Numbered from the stretch's first letter, positions 8,715-17,928 are shown. The stretch: DNA of 53,347 nt from Leuconostoc rapi (GCF_016908715.1 NZ_JAFBEK010000010.1:1-53347), one strand, 5' to 3'. Numbers and translations: made by a program. The notes: generated by a model from the letters alone, not told the origin.

Positions 8715-9722
8715 TTGAGAACGCATATCACAAATATTTATGGGCAATCGCCCTCAAGTACGGCTATGATTGCACAAAATATGGTAACCGAGGTTGCTAA
8801 ATCAATTGGTTTTAATGAAATTGGCATCTATTCGTATCCAATTCATACCGATACGCCACAAGAAATTCGTAAGCGTATCGATGGTATGCTAGCCGGTGTT
8901 TCAAATCATGACATTGTTGTAGTCCAACTCCCTAGCTGGAATGGTATTGAGTTTGATGAGCTGCTTATTAATAAACTTTTAGGTTATTCAGATATTAAAA
9001 TCGCTGTTTTGATACATGATGTTGTGCCGTTAATGTTTGAAAATAATTACTATCTCATGCAGCGAACAATTGATTTATATAATAAAGCTGAATCGATTAT
9101 TGTGCCTTCAGATGAAATGCTTAAGACACTAAAACATGCTGGTTTAGTAGTCAATAGTATTGCCGTGCAACATGTTTGGGATCATGTTACAAATTTTGAT
9201 CCCAAACAACCAATTTTCGAGCCACTTATTAATTTTGCTGGATCCGCTGTACGTTTTCCATTTGTTCAAAATTGGCATAGTCAAACTAAACTTCAGGTGT
9301 TTTCACGATCCACGATAAGTAGCTTAAATGAGCAAGTAAGTTATCGAGGTTGGTTGCCAGACGATGACTTATTACGTCAATTAACAAGTGGTTTTGGTTT
9401 GGTATGGAGTGAAAATATTGATAACCAATCAGAACGTGCCTACTCACAGCGAAACATATCTTATAAATTAAGTACTTATTTAGCTGCGGGGTTACCAGTT
9501 ATTGTGAATAAAGGTATTTCGAACTAAAGCTTTATTACAGAAAATAATTTGGGCATGATTGTGTCATCATTGTCCGAGATAGATCAGCTTATTGCGCATA
9601 CTACAGAAGAACAGTATCAAGATATGGCTAATCATGTTAGACAAGTGGGTTATTTAATCCGGCAAGGTTATTTTACTAAAAAAGTATTAATTGATACAAT
9701 TCACCGATTATTGACATGCTAA
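8715..9722 (+). pseudogene. gtf3: Glycosyltransferase Gtf3 (Nss), interrupted by an in-frame TAA
   Basis: The protein from TTG 8715 begins MRTHITNIYGQSPSSTA and runs through IHDVVPLMFENNYYLM and KLSTYLAAGLPVIV, matching the Gtf3/Nss family that adds the second sugar (glucose on GlcNAc) to serine-rich adhesins. AAAGGA at 8702-8707 supports TTG 8715 over ATG 8694. A TAA at 9525-9527 stops the protein after KGISN. The same frame stays open behind it (SFITENNLGMIVSSLSEI, then RQGYFTKKVLIDTIHRL) to the true stop at 9720-9722, and that stretch matches the usual family C-terminus. The stop sits where related proteins have Gln, so one C-to-T change (CAA to TAA) explains it. The lost 65 residues include the end of the catalytic fold, so the product is probably inactive unless the stop is an artefact. 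Confidence 0.85.
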
Positions 9723-9737
9723 AGAGGGGAATAATAT

Positions 9738-11246
9738 ATGACAATTTATAATTTTAATTTAGGTATTGGTTGGGCAAGTAGTGGTGTTGAATACGCACAA
9801 TTGTATCGCGCACAAATTTTTAGAAAATTAAAACAAAGAGCTAAATTTGTGTTTTTAGACTTGATAACGGGCGACAATATTGAGCATTTAACACAAAACA
9901 TTGGATTTGTTGATGATGAGATTATTTGGATTTATCAATATTTTTCAGATATTAAAATCGAACCGACATCTTACACATTGACACAGTTAGAAACGAGCTT
10001 TAGTAAGGTGTTTGATCGTGTTGAGAAACATGAAGATTATGTAAGGTATATATTCGATAAAGACAATTTGATGATTACTGCCTATTTTGCAAAAAAAAAT
10101 AAAGCAGTTATCGAGCGAGCAGAGTATGCTTCTCGGGGTAAATTAATTCGCAAAGATTACTATACCCATACTAAGTTGTTTTCAGAGTACTATGCGCCCA
10201 GAGACAATCGAGCCTACGTGTATGAGAGACATTTCTTTAATCAAGATGAATCCATAGCTTTCGAAGAAATAGTTGATGGTAAGAGCACCATGTTTCGTTT
10301 TAAAGATCAGGTGATCTACGGCAAACAAGGCTTAATAGCTTATTTGTTACTATCTTTAAATCTGACAAAAGATGATATGATTATTTTAGACCGCGCGACT
10401 AATATTGGTAACACGATTTTTAAATATAGTTCACCGGCTAAATTAGGTGTTGTTGTTCATGCAGAGCATTTCAATGATAATCAAACTGACGCACAAAATA
10501 TTTTATGGAACAATTTTTATGAATATCAGTTTGATCAAGCTAAAAAAGTTGATTTCTTTATCACAGCAACAATAGCACAAAAAAAGTTACTGAGACAGCA
10601 TTTTGACCAATATACACAATATACACCGCGTATCGTTGCAATTCCTGTGGGTAACCTAGAAAAATTACGGTTACCTGTAAAGACAAGAAAACAACATGCA
10701 TTGATCACAGCTTCACGATTAGCAGATGAAAAACACGTTGATTGGTTAGTGAGTGCAGTGATTAAAGCAAAAAAAATTATACCAGACATCACATTTGATA
10801 TTTACGGTAGAGGTGGTGACGAACAAAAAATTCGGAAAATCATTAATGATAATGGTGCTCAAAATGATATAAAATTAATGGGACATATGGATTTAACGCA
10901 AGTTTATCAAGAATATGATGCTTACATTTCTGCTTCGACTAGCGAAGGTTTTGGACTAACTCTAATGGAGGCAGTTGGGTCAGGATTGCCAATTATGGGG
11001 TTTGATGTACGTTATGGTAATCAAACCTTTATTCAGAATGAACAGAATGGTTATTTAATAGCGTATGACAAGTCAGATGATGTGACAAGTAAAATTAACA
11101 AGTTAGCAGATCATATTGTTAAACTTTTTAAAAAGCATGAATTATCAGATTTTCAACAGCAATCTTATCAGATTGCACAAGATTATGTTGTCGGGGACGT
11201 ACAACAAAAATGGGACAACTTGATAAACGAGGTATTAAATGATTAA
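9738..11246 (+). CDS. gtfA: Adhesin O-GlcNAc transferase catalytic subunit GtfA
   Basis: Predicted 502-residue GT-B family 4 glycosyltransferase starting MTIYNFNLGIGWASSGVEYAQ, the characteristic GtfA opening in which the glycine-rich segment binds UDP-GlcNAc. The EX7E motif is E403-GFGLTLM-E411, followed by GSGLPIMGFDVRYGN. With GtfB it transfers the first GlcNAc to Ser/Thr of the serine-rich repeats in the cytoplasm. ATG 9738 has AGAGGGG about 10 bases upstream. The end overlaps the gtfB start by eight bases, consistent with coupled synthesis of the two subunits. Confidence 0.95.
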   Translation: MTIYNFNLGIGWASSGVEYAQLYRAQIFRKLKQRAKFVFLDLITGDNIEHLTQNIGFVDDEIIWIYQYFSDIKIEPTSYTLTQLETSFSKVFDRVEKHEDYVRYIFDKDNLMITAYFAKKNKAVIERAEYASRGKLIRKDYYTHTKLFSEYYAPRDNRAYVYERHFFNQDESIAFEEIVDGKSTMFRFKDQVIYGKQGLIAYLLLSLNLTKDDMIILDRATNIGNTIFKYSSPAKLGVVVHAEHFNDNQTDAQNILWNNFYEYQFDQAKKVDFFITATIAQKKLLRQHFDQYTQYTPRIVAIPVGNLEKLRLPVKTRKQHALITASRLADEKHVDWLVSAVIKAKKIIPDITFDIYGRGGDEQKIRKIINDNGAQNDIKLMGHMDLTQVYQEYDAYISASTSEGFGLTLMEAVGSGLPIMGFDVRYGNQTFIQNEQNGYLIAYDKSDDVTSKINKLADHIVKLFKKHELSDFQQQSYQIAQDYVVGDVQQKWDNLINEVLND

Positions 11247-12564
11247 TTTATTTGATGAATTTACACAAACAAGTCGAGATCTGTTCGATTCTTTACGAGC
11301 AGCTGATTTCATGCAACCAACTGTTGTTGTGACGGAAGATGGTTTTTTACCAGATCATGCTAATTCACCCTTTTCCTATTACACAAGAATGTATGAGCAA
11401 GACGGGCAACCGTTATATTTTAATCAAGTGCGTTGTCCTGAATTTTGGGAAATTCGTGGTAATAATAATAATGCGGCTATATATAATGAAAATAAAAAAA
11501 TGGCAAACATCATTTATGTACCAAGTATGGCTCATAGGCGGTATGTTCAAAAGGTTGAGTGGCTTGATTTGGCTGGCAATATTCGTAGTGTTGATCATTA
11601 TAGTAAAAATGGTTACAGATTTGCACATACGAATTATAATTTGATGAATCAGCCAACAATAACAACTTATTACAGTGTAGATAACCATGAAAAGATAGTT
11701 GAAAATCATGTGACAAAGGATATCATTTTAAATTTAAATGATCATGTTTACATGTTTAAATCACGTTCGGATTTTGTAATCTACTACTTACAGACTGTTT
11801 ATGGTCATATAGAACGTATTTTTTATAATTCATTATCTGTACCGTTCCTTGTCTCATATCAGTTAAATCAATCTGGAGATGATATCTTATTTTGGCAAGA
11901 ATCCTTAGGCGACGATGTTGATTTACCGGGGAATATGCTTAATTTGTTAGAAAATCAAGGTAGAACTAAAAAAGTAATCTTTCAAAGCAAAGCGGATTAT
12001 GAAAAAGTGCAAACAAAATATCCACGATTTGCTAACCAAATATCATATATTGGTTATATTTATCCAATTAAGACACATACACATCAACAAAACAATGCAC
12101 TTATATTAACCAACTCCGATAATATAGAACAAATCACACAGATGATTGAAAGTTTATCAAATATCCATTTTCATATTGGTGCACTGACTGAAATGTCAAG
12201 TAAGCTTATGCGTTTGATAGCTTATCAAAATGTGACTTTATATCCCAATATTAATTACAATACCATTAATGAGTTGTTCGCAACATGTGTCTTCTATTTA
12301 GATGTTAATCACGGTGTAGAAATCTTGTCTGCCGTGCGTCAAGCATTTTTGAACAACTTATTGGTTCTTTCTTTTGAAAATACTGCCCATAATAAAGACT
12401 TTACATTACCGGAATATGTTGTCGCGACAAATCATTCAACGCGCTTAATTAACGTTATGAAACAGTGTGTTGGTGATCGACAGTACTTATTGTCATTATT
12501 ACAACAACAACAACAGCATGCGAACCAAAGCAGTATTAGTGATTATAAAAGTGGTATTAATTAA
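11239..12564 (+). CDS. gtfB: GtfA-associated glycosylation stabilising subunit GtfB
   Basis: Predicted 441-residue GT-B-like protein that opens MINLFDEFTQTSRDLFDSL and contains VVVTEDGFLPDHANSPFSYY, both typical of GtfB. In known pairs GtfB has no catalytic EX7E motif and acts as the substrate-binding partner that holds unfolded serine-rich repeats for GtfA; I see no EX7E here. It overlaps gtfA by eight bases (GAGG precedes the ATG inside gtfA). The C-terminus carries a short Gln-rich stretch (LLQQQQQHANQ). Several smaller ORFs inside it on both strands are shadows. Confidence 0.93.
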   Translation: MINLFDEFTQTSRDLFDSLRAADFMQPTVVVTEDGFLPDHANSPFSYYTRMYEQDGQPLYFNQVRCPEFWEIRGNNNNAAIYNENKKMANIIYVPSMAHRRYVQKVEWLDLAGNIRSVDHYSKNGYRFAHTNYNLMNQPTITTYYSVDNHEKIVENHVTKDIILNLNDHVYMFKSRSDFVIYYLQTVYGHIERIFYNSLSVPFLVSYQLNQSGDDILFWQESLGDDVDLPGNMLNLLENQGRTKKVIFQSKADYEKVQTKYPRFANQISYIGYIYPIKTHTHQQNNALILTNSDNIEQITQMIESLSNIHFHIGALTEMSSKLMRLIAYQNVTLYPNINYNTINELFATCVFYLDVNHGVEILSAVRQAFLNNLLVLSFENTAHNKDFTLPEYVVATNHSTRLINVMKQCVGDRQYLLSLLQQQQQHANQSSISDYKSGIN

Positions 12565-12581
12565 GTAATATGGAGTGGTTT

Positions 12582-12791
12582 ATGAGTGACCAACAGGGTA
12601 GGAATAAGTATCAGAAAGATCCATTGCAGCATGAAATCGATGAGCGATTAGAGCAGGCACGTTATAAAGTTCCTCAACCAAAAAAAGTACGAAACCGCTA
12701 TGAAAAGCTGCAAACATTATTAGCTACGATTATGGCATTGGGTATCATTATTGGGTTAGTGGTTATTGTGATTCAGTTATTTGTTAAATAG
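12582..12791 (+). CDS. Small single-span membrane protein, Asp4/SecE-like
   Basis: Predicted 69 residues from ATG 12582, with GGAG at 12572-12575 as ribosome binding site; the ATG at 12570 lies before that signal. The first 45 residues are highly charged, and residues about 46-68 form one transmembrane helix (LATIMALGIIIGLVVIVIQL). Streptococcal loci carry small proteins Asp4 and Asp5 at this position, proposed to play SecE/SecG-like roles with SecY2. The position after gtfB and the cytoplasmic-amphipathic plus single-helix layout fit an Asp4-type role, but sequence recognition alone is weak. Only one such protein is present here. Confidence 0.6.
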   Translation: MSDQQGRNKYQKDPLQHEIDERLEQARYKVPQPKKVRNRYEKLQTLLATIMALGIIIGLVVIVIQLFVK

Positions 12792-12872
12792 ATGTCGATT
12801 AAATTAAATAACCTATTGCTATATACTTTATAGATATAACAGACTTAATCAATTAAGAGAGGCACCTTTAAA

Positions 12873-13730
12873 ATGAAAAAAGCTATTTTTTATACATATA
12901 GTGGCGATTATGAATGGTTAGTAGCCGTGTCAATAAAATCAATTATTGACCATTATATTTCTGAAGAAGGCATTGATATTTTAGTTTTCACAGATAAAAA
13001 ATTTGACGATCAGCAAGCAACAATCAAAAAGTTACCTAGTTTAAGCGGCAAAACGCAAATTAAGATTTCTTTTTGGCGATTTCCGGATTGGATTAATCGC
13101 ATCACTAATAATATCTCTAAACGATTTCCGGCGGTAACTTTTTTGCGATTGGGCATACCAATCGAATTTCAAGAATTTGACACGATGCTTTATTTAGACG
13201 CGGATACACTTATTTATACGGATATTCATGATGTTTTTAATCAGCTAAAATCTGAAACGATAGCTGGCGTGTTAGATATATTTCATTATTTGAATACATC
13301 AGACGCCAAAATACTGAAGCAGTATAATGAAACATATCATATTGCTGACTCCTCAAAGTATATTAATTCTGGTGTATTATTATATAATAATCAAAAATAT
13401 GCACAAAAATGGACAATTGAAGCGTTAGTGAATGATATTAACGATGGGCAATTTAAACATTTCCCTGATCAAGAATTGATTAATAAAAAATTTAATCCAA
13501 ATATTTTAATCCTAGCACATGAGTACAACTACCAAGAAAATAGTACTTTTTTGAATCATTGGCATGTACCAGAATATTATAAGAATACCTTGACGGCATC
13601 TGAAAAAAAGGTGAAAATTAAACATTTTTTACCGTTACCTAAACCATCGAGTCCATTAATTGGTTTTCGAGACCATTTTGATAGTGATTGGTGGCAAACA
13701 GCTACAGAATTAAAGAACTTACTATCCTAG
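12873..13730 (+). CDS. Family 8 glycosyltransferase
   Basis: Predicted 285-residue GT-A fold enzyme of family GT8. It opens AIFYTYSGDYEWLVAVSIKSI and has the metal-binding DxD motif D109-A-D111 in LYLDADTLIY. Further GT8 signs are INSGVLLYNN near residue 165 and FPDQELINKKF. GT8 enzymes at the end of SecA2/SecY2 loci extend the glycan on the adhesin after the first GlcNAc; the donor here cannot be told from sequence. The start has AGAGAGG about 10 bases upstream. It is the last + strand gene of the locus, ending before a bidirectional terminator. Confidence 0.88.
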   Translation: MKKAIFYTYSGDYEWLVAVSIKSIIDHYISEEGIDILVFTDKKFDDQQATIKKLPSLSGKTQIKISFWRFPDWINRITNNISKRFPAVTFLRLGIPIEFQEFDTMLYLDADTLIYTDIHDVFNQLKSETIAGVLDIFHYLNTSDAKILKQYNETYHIADSSKYINSGVLLYNNQKYAQKWTIEALVNDINDGQFKHFPDQELINKKFNPNILILAHEYNYQENSTFLNHWHVPEYYKNTLTASEKKVKIKHFLPLPKPSSPLIGFRDHFDSDWWQTATELKNLLS

Positions 13731-13763
13731 TGACTTGTTAAAAAGCAGATCTGCTAAATGAAT

Positions 13764-13809
13764 AAAAAGACGTAGCTCATATTTTTTATCTTTGTGCTAC
13801 GTCTTTTTT
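13764..13809. terminator. Bidirectional terminator between the GT8 gene and speG
   Basis: Perfect inverted repeat AAAAAGACGTAGC / GCTACGTCTTTTT with an approximately 19-base loop. A and T runs on both sides fit use by the converging genes. Confidence 0.88.
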
Positions 13810-13828
13810 ATAATTAAGTTTTTTCGTC

Positions 13829-14326
13829 TCAACCCATAAACTCATTAGCGAGCATCCCCATCATCATACTATCATGGTATTTACCTTCAGCGAAGAAATG
13901 ATCACGTAAGATACCTTCCTCAATGAAGCCCACTTTTTTGTAAATATGAATCGCTGCATCGTTATCTACATCGACATATAAATAAACTTTATGCATATTA
14001 AGTACTTTAAAAGCGTACTCGATGCCAGCTTTAATGGCCATCTGCGCATAACCATGACCTTGATGATCAGGATGAATAATAATTTGAATTTCGGTATGCC
14101 TATGAAGACCGTCGATATACATTAATTCAACGACACCGATAAATTGATTATCATCTTCAACAACAAAACGACGTTCAGTTTGATCGAGCACATGGCGGTC
14201 ATAGAGAAGTTCTAATTCATCAAAAGAAGTATAGGCTTCTTGAAACCACAACGCCATGACTTTACGTGAATTTTCTTGTTGATAGATGTAAGGTAAATCT
14301 CTTTTTTCAAGGGGTCTGATTTTCAT
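13829..14326 (-). CDS. speG: GNAT acetyltransferase, spermidine N-acetyltransferase SpeG-like
   Basis: Predicted 165 residues starting MKIRPLEKRDLPYIYQQEN. The segments MALWFQEAYTSFDELELLYDRH and QTERRFVVEDDN match SpeG-type enzymes closely, as does the acetyl-CoA loop (HPDHQGHGYAQMA, residues about 90-102). SpeG acetylates spermidine or spermine to relieve polyamine stress. The start at 14326 is chosen by family alignment; an in-frame GTG at 14365 overlaps the thyA stop but adds 13 residues with no family counterpart. It follows thyA on the same strand and may be cotranscribed. Confidence 0.8.
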   Translation of the reverse strand: MKIRPLEKRDLPYIYQQENSRKVMALWFQEAYTSFDELELLYDRHVLDQTERRFVVEDDNQFIGVVELMYIDGLHRHTEIQIIIHPDHQGHGYAQMAIKAGIEYAFKVLNMHKVYLYVDVDNDAAIHIYKKVGFIEEGILRDHFFAEGKYHDSMMMGMLANEFMG

Positions 14327-14361
14327 TTTTTGGCTTTCATTTTCTTGTGGTACGCATCGTA

Positions 14362-15330
14362 TCACACGGCAACGGGTGCTTTAATTCCTGGTTCACTATC
14401 GTAATCTAATATCTTAATATCGTCCATTGTATAGTCAAATAAAGATTTAACGTCAGGGTTTAGCCACAGTTTTGGCAGCTTGTGCATTGGACGTGAAAGT
14501 TGCTCGGATATTTGTTCGATATGGTTATTATAGATGTGTGTATCACCAATGGTATGGATAAAATCACCGACCTCGTAGCCGGTCTGAGCAGCTACCATAT
14601 GCAGTAGTAATGAATAAGATGCAATATTAAAAGGTACGCCGAGGAAAAAGTCACCAGACCGTTGGTATAGCTGGACGCTCAATTTGCCGTCAGCAACATA
14701 AAATTGACTAAGCACGTGACATGAAGGCAAAGGTGCCTGCGGTGTGGTTTCGGCATTCCAAGCTGTTAGAATGAGTCGTCTAGAATCAGGCGTTGTTTTA
14801 ATATCATGTACTAATCGAGTGACTTGATCAATTGTACCTGCATCAGCGTTTAGAGATGTTGTTTCCCAATTACGCCAAAGTTTACCATAAACATCACCGA
14901 CATAGCCAAATGTTTCCATAAAGTCGTCATCAGTTAGAATTTTATCAACGAAAATGGCTTTCTGGGCTTGATAAATGGCGGCAAATTCAGCATCTTCTTG
15001 GGCACGATGACCAAAATTGGTCATGTCGGGTCCAGTATATTGATCAGATTCAATCCAGTTTTTAAAGGCCCATTCATCCCAAATGTGGTTATTGTGCTGC
15101 AATAAAAAGCGAATATTATTATCGCCGCGGAGAAACCATAGTAATTCTGATTTAATCAGACCAAAATAAACTTTTTTGGTTGTCAGTAGTGGGAAACCTT
15201 CTTGCAAATCAAAACGCATCTGCGTTCCAAATAAAGAATGTGTCCCAGTGCCTGTTCGATCGCCTTTAATTGCGCCTTCGTTGAGGACTTTTTGTGCAAG
15301 GTCAAGATATTGTTGTTCATTTTTTGACAT
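14362..15330 (-). CDS. thyA: Thymidylate synthase
   Basis: Predicted 322 residues, the long Lactobacillus casei-type ThyA with the extra insertion near residues 90-140. It converts dUMP to dTMP using 5,10-methylene-tetrahydrofolate. The catalytic Cys204 is in [12 protein letters not shown]. Other family segments are [11 protein letters not shown] at the N-terminus, [26 protein letters not shown] and the C-terminal IKAPVAV. No Shine-Dalgarno lies before ATG 15330; a seven-codon reading frame with a good one ends just upstream (see findings). With dCMP deaminase upstream and folD across the divergence, the three genes form a local dTMP/folate group. Confidence 0.97.
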   Translation of the reverse strand: MSKNEQQYLDLAQKVLNEGAIKGDRTGTGTHSLFGTQMRFDLQEGFPLLTTKKVYFGLIKSELLWFLRGDNNIRFLLQHNNHIWDEWAFKNWIESDQYTGPDMTNFGHRAQEDAEFAAIYQAQKAIFVDKILTDDDFMETFGYVGDVYGKLWRNWETTSLNADAGTIDQVTRLVHDIKTTPDSRRLILTAWNAETTPQAPLPSCHVLSQFYVADGKLSVQLYQRSGDFFLGVPFNIASYSLLLHMVAAQTGYEVGDFIHTIGDTHIYNNHIEQISEQLSRPMHKLPKLWLNPDVKSLFDYTMDDIKILDYDSEPGIKAPVAV

Positions 15331-15337
15331 AGTATAG

Positions 15338-15361
15338 TTAGTACGTAAAATTAGCTTTCAC
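15338..15361 (-). other. Possible seven-codon leader ORF upstream of thyA
   Basis: GTG AAA GCT AAT TTT ACG TAC TAA on the - strand, with GAAAGG eight bases before the GTG. It ends seven bases before the thyA ATG, which itself lacks a ribosome binding site. The frame differs from thyA. This could allow reinitiation at thyA, but may be chance. Confidence 0.3.
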
Positions 15362-15394
15362 GTCATTCCTTTCAGAGTGTTCCTTACTATAAAT

Positions 15395-15423
15395 AGTAAC
15401 GAAAAGCTAGTTAATAATCAAGG
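15395..15423 (-). promoter_or_regulatory. Probable thyA promoter
   Basis: On the - strand TTGATT and TACTAT are separated by 17 bases, about 65 bases upstream of the thyA start. The rest of the 15331-15612 gap is AT-rich with no ORF I can support beyond the seven-codon leader. Confidence 0.4.
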
Positions 15424-15612
15424 TAAAAAAAATGACAAAACAAGGGGAATTTGATGATTATGCTGTCCATTTTTAAAATATTTTTATCGAACGATGGACT
15501 GTCTTATTATTCTGATGATATATTTTTGATATTCGTTTTCTAAAACAATAAACTGTGATAAAATAAAAATAGTTCGTTATTAACAGATATATACAGCAAT
15601 TCCTTTGTCGCA

Positions 15613-16095
15613 TTATTCATGTGTTATAAATTGTTTTAAATCAATTTGTTCGGCAGTTTGCTGTGAAAAAGGCACTTGTTGTAAAGTAACATGTTTTTGT
15701 GCCAACAGTTCTTCGGCAAACGGATCATTATGATAATCGCGCATAAAGTTTATTTTTACGATACCTGCCTGCAACAATAATTTTGTGCAATGGATGCAAG
15801 GCACATCGGTGACATAAACTTCAGCACCATCAACGCTAATTCCCATCTGCGCTGCCTGCATCAAGGCATTTTGTTCAGCATGAACAGCACGAATGCAGTG
15901 ACCGTCCACAATGAGATCGCCAACATCTGTACAGTGTGGCGTGCCCGATACGGCACCATTATAGCCACTTGTGATGATTCTGTTATTCTGGACAATCACA
16001 GCGCCGACGTGTAGTCGTGTGCAGGTTGAACGTGTTGATAAGATAGCTGCTTGCGCGATAAAATATTGATCCCAGCTGATACGATTTTGTGGCAT
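15613..16095 (-). CDS. comEB: dCMP deaminase (ComEB family)
   Basis: Predicted 160-residue zinc-dependent cytidine/deoxycytidylate deaminase. The zinc and catalytic residues are visible in HAEQNAL (residues about 71-77) and PCIHC (about 99-103). Upstream motifs HVGAVIVQNNRIITSGYNG and GTPHC are typical of dCMP deaminases, which turn dCMP into dUMP, the substrate of the thymidylate synthase encoded next on the same strand. The name comEB comes from the Bacillus competence operon, but the gene stands apart from competence genes here. The 282-base gap to thyA contains a likely thyA promoter and no further gene. Confidence 0.93.
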   Translation of the reverse strand: MPQNRISWDQYFIAQAAILSTRSTCTRLHVGAVIVQNNRIITSGYNGAVSGTPHCTDVGDLIVDGHCIRAVHAEQNALMQAAQMGISVDGAEVYVTDVPCIHCTKLLLQAGIVKINFMRDYHNDPFAEELLAQKHVTLQQVPFSQQTAEQIDLKQFITHE

Positions 16096-16168
16096 ATTGA
16101 ACTCCAGTTAATTTATTTTGTTAAGAAGAATATAACATAAATCTACGAGCAAACGAAGGAGCTTTTTA

Positions 16169-17014
16169 ATGACTGAAATACTTGACGGTGCTGCGGTGGC
16201 CAAAATGACCAATACCAAAACTGCTGAACGTGTGTCAAATTTGAAACAACCGGTGACGTTGGCGGTTGTCTATGATCCAGAAAATGATGGTAGCCGTTTG
16301 TATGTCAATATGAAATCCAAAAAAGCCGCTACAGTGGGTATTGCAACGATGGATATTCCAACAGATGCTACGGCAACAACAGAAAGTGTCATTAAGTTAA
16401 TTGAAAAATTGAACGCAGATGAACATATTACTGGTATTTTGGTTCAGAGTCCTTTAGCAAAAGGGGTAAAAGAACGTGAAGTCTTTTCTGCTGTTGCGCC
16501 TCATAAGGATGCAGATGGACTAGGCGCGACAGTGCAAGGCATGTTATTTGGTGATGCATTGCAAGACTATACGGTGGCTGCCACACCGCAAGGCGTCATG
16601 ACCTTGTTACAGCATTATGGGATTGATATTGCTGGGAAGAGTGCTTTGGTCATTGGCCGTTCACAATTATTTGGTCGACCAATGTTTGCACTATTAACCA
16701 ATGCTGATGCAACTGTCACACTAGCTCATCGTTATACGCCTGAAGCAGTTTTAAAGGCACAATTAAAAACAGCAGATATTGTTGTTGTTGGTGTTGGTCA
16801 ACCCAATTTTCTAAAGGGGTCTGATCTCAAATCGGGGGCAGTGGTAATAGACGTCGGCATGAACTATGTTGATGGCGTAGCAGTTGGGGATATTGATTTC
16901 AAGTCAGCCCAGGGCGTTGCTAGCTATATTACGCCAGTTCCAGGTGGTGTTGGACCAATGACAATCGCAACACTATTAGAAAATACAGTCACTTTAGCAG
17001 AAAATTATCAGTAA
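16169..17014 (+). CDS. folD: Bifunctional methylene-tetrahydrofolate dehydrogenase/cyclohydrolase FolD
   Basis: Predicted 281 residues (family about 280-300). FolD oxidises 5,10-methylene-THF to methenyl-THF with NADP and hydrolyses it to 10-formyl-THF, supplying one-carbon units. Key segments are the substrate-site YVNMKSKKAATVGI (tyrosine and lysine of the active site), ITGILVQSPLAKG, DADGLGA, the nucleotide loop GKSALVIGRSQLFGRPM, and VPGGVGPMTIATLLENT near the C-terminus. ATG 16169 has GAAGGAGC ten bases upstream. It is divergent from comEB and followed by its own terminator. Confidence 0.96.
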   Translation: MTEILDGAAVAKMTNTKTAERVSNLKQPVTLAVVYDPENDGSRLYVNMKSKKAATVGIATMDIPTDATATTESVIKLIEKLNADEHITGILVQSPLAKGVKEREVFSAVAPHKDADGLGATVQGMLFGDALQDYTVAATPQGVMTLLQHYGIDIAGKSALVIGRSQLFGRPMFALLTNADATVTLAHRYTPEAVLKAQLKTADIVVVGVGQPNFLKGSDLKSGAVVIDVGMNYVDGVAVGDIDFKSAQGVASYITPVPGGVGPMTIATLLENTVTLAENYQ

Positions 17015-17019
17015 TGTTT

Positions 17020-17062
17020 AAATAGCTACTAGCAAATATATTTTGTTAGTAGCTATTTTTTG
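17020..17062 (+). terminator. folD terminator
   Basis: Inverted repeat AATAGCTACTAGCAAA / TTTGTTAGTAGCTATT (one G-T pair) followed by a T run. Confidence 0.9.
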
Positions 17063-17076
17063 TATTTAATGATACT

Positions 17077-17379
17077 TTAACAAAAATAAATATCGTGGTG
17101 AAGGTGACATTTTGGATTAAAGGCGTGCAAGCAAGCGGGACATTTTTCTTGTCCTGCATAAGTATTACCGCTCATTTCAAAATGGCAAATGCCGCACATA
17201 ACGCTGATTTGTGATGTCGGCATTGGTTGGAAATCATGTGATGTTAAAGCGTCGTGGCAAAGATAACAGGCAAAATATTTTTGACAAATTTGGCACTTAT
17301 TAGCAATAATATCAACTGGTTGATGCCAGTGTTGACACCGACCCGCCTGATCGGTTAATAACCCAAAAATTTCAGGCAT
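17077..17379 (-). CDS. CHY zinc-finger protein
   Basis: Predicted 100 residues from ATG 17379 (TTG 17394 would add five). The protein is rich in Cys and His pairs: CQHWH, CQICQ, CYLCH, CGICH, CPAC and a final KCHLHHDIYFC. This ordered set of zinc ligands is that of the CHY zinc-finger family (PF05495). The molecular role of the bacterial single-domain members is not known to me. The start overlaps the bioY stop by eight bases, so it is translated as the second gene of the BirA-controlled unit. That suggests a link to biotin supply, but only through position. Confidence 0.85.
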   Translation of the reverse strand: MPEIFGLLTDQAGRCQHWHQPVDIIANKCQICQKYFACYLCHDALTSHDFQPMPTSQISVMCGICHFEMSGNTYAGQEKCPACLHAFNPKCHLHHDIYFC

Positions 17380-17917
17380 GACGAACCACTTCAAAACGAC
17401 GGCGTAATGTCATGGTAATGACGGTAGCAACTATGGCTTTGATCACGTCACCTGGGATAAATGTGAGTTGTAGTAACAGGGCTTTTGATAGTGGCATATG
17501 TGTGACAATGTTAAGACCAATTGCACCAGAAAAATAAATCAGTAACACACCAAAGAGTAAAATAGGCAACAAAATTGTGACAAAATTAATCTTATTGAAA
17601 CGGTCGAGTGTTGATACCGTTAGGCCTATTAGTAATGCAGCGAAGGGGTAAGACCAAATGTAACCTGCTGTGGCCCCAAAAAAAGCTGGGAATCCGCCAG
17701 CGCCACCAGTTAAAACTGGTAAACCAACGATTGCTAATAGTAACCAGACCACAATGGCTAAAAAGCCATGTCGCCAACCTAAGATTGTACCAGCTAACAT
17801 GATGCCAATGTTTTGAATCGTGATTGGTACTAAACTAAGTGGAATCGTTGGAATATACGCCATGACAACGATTACAGCAATAATGACCACTGTAAGTGTG
17901 AATTTTTGAGTTTTCAT
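17372..17917 (-). CDS. bioY: Biotin transporter substrate-binding subunit BioY
   Basis: Predicted 181-residue membrane protein with about six helices. Family segments include IPLSLVPITIQNIGIMLAGTILG, GLPVLTGGAGGFPAFFGATAGYIWSYPFAA and LQLTFIPGDVIKAIVA. BioY is the S-component of ECF biotin transporters and works with shared EcfA/EcfT proteins encoded elsewhere. No biotin synthesis genes lie nearby, in line with biotin uptake. A palindromic BirA-type operator overlaps the -10 region of its promoter. Confidence 0.95.
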   Translation of the reverse strand: MKTQKFTLTVVIIAVIVVMAYIPTIPLSLVPITIQNIGIMLAGTILGWRHGFLAIVVWLLLAIVGLPVLTGGAGGFPAFFGATAGYIWSYPFAALLIGLTVSTLDRFNKINFVTILLPILLFGVLLIYFSGAIGLNIVTHMPLSKALLLQLTFIPGDVIKAIVATVITMTLRRRFEVVRHA

Positions 17918-17928
17918 AACAACGCCTT

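Noticed and set aside
11339-11716. Three ORFs overlapping gtfB (both strands)
   Set aside because: They lie wholly inside the well-supported gtfB frame and have no family features.
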